Shown here in pieces: positions 63,992-64,000 of a DNA stretch of 64,000 bases; the first letter of the stretch is position 1, and each line of letters opens with the position of its first letter. The DNA is taken from contig OZ005689.1 in assembly GCA_963930775.1 (NCBI GenBank), positions 5,704,001 to 5,768,000 on the forward strand. The letters are read 5' to 3'. The notes under the pieces are model-generated. The model was not told where the DNA came from. It saw nothing but the letters and a program-made list of their open reading frames with translations, and made no database searches. The DNA is from Cliona cf. orientalis. Its lineage: Eukaryota; Porifera; Demospongiae; Clionaida; Clionaidae. A program made the position numbers and the translations under genes.

Positions 63992-64000
63992 CTGTAATGA

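Overview
The window looks like nuclear DNA of a marine demosponge, most likely Amphimedon queenslandica or a close relative. The grounds are AT-rich sequence full of ACATGTAC words, compact multi-exon genes, a tandem pair of chlamydial-Pmp-like beta-helix/multi-TM proteins of a type expanded in sponges, a single-pass receptor I cannot place in a named family, and a very long collagen with a collagen-IV-type C-terminal (NC1) domain. The species is inferred from gene content only; no database was searched.

Layout. 1-5304 (+) is the 3' part of gene A, a Pmp-like repeat / multi-TM protein that begins before the window. 5305-8542 is intergenic and holds scattered, decayed copies of exons of the receptor gene found further right, plus a tRNA-core foldback repeat. 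8543-13290 (+) is gene B, a tandem paralogue of A with an intact signal peptide; a 410-bp inverted-repeat transposon and two small frame changes disturb its 3' end. 13300-17898 is repeat-rich: an array of CACTAAG-ended foldback elements, a near-perfect hairpin and a Ty3/gypsy fossil. 17899-23630 (+) is a 12-exon type I membrane receptor of 754 aa. 23862-26549 (-) is DDX10 (2 exons, 821 aa). 26837-31834 (-) is MMAA, the methylmalonyl-CoA mutase G-protein chaperone (8 exons, 540 aa). 32486-60156 (+) is the collagen: I could follow 49 exons in one unbroken frame to 1,894 aa. 62637 to at least 63991 (-) is an ETS-domain transcription factor whose 5' end lies beyond the window.

Neighbourhood. MMAA and the collagen are divergent, with 651 bp between their start codons. 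MMAA and DDX10 lie head to tail on the minus strand with under 300 bp between them. The receptor and DDX10 converge tail to tail, as do the collagen and the ETS gene. Nothing suggests a shared pathway for DDX10, MMAA and the collagen; they look like independent housekeeping and matrix genes in a compact genome.

The most interesting object is the collagen. It has collagen-IV length and an NC1 domain. Its 5' half is built from small exons that start with a whole Gly codon and are multiples of 9 bp (45, 54, 63, 108), as in fibrillar collagens. Its 3' half uses long exons, most of them joined through split Gly codons. It has no cysteine-bearing 7S region, an incomplete cysteine set in the first NC1 repeat, a 26-residue interruption carrying RVRR, and three RGD tripeptides. 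Mobile DNA is abundant: at least six foldback families ending TACC...GGTA, Penelope-type hammerhead-like inverted repeats, two copies of a tRNA-derived SINE, and a tandem repeat that has copied a collagen splice donor four times.
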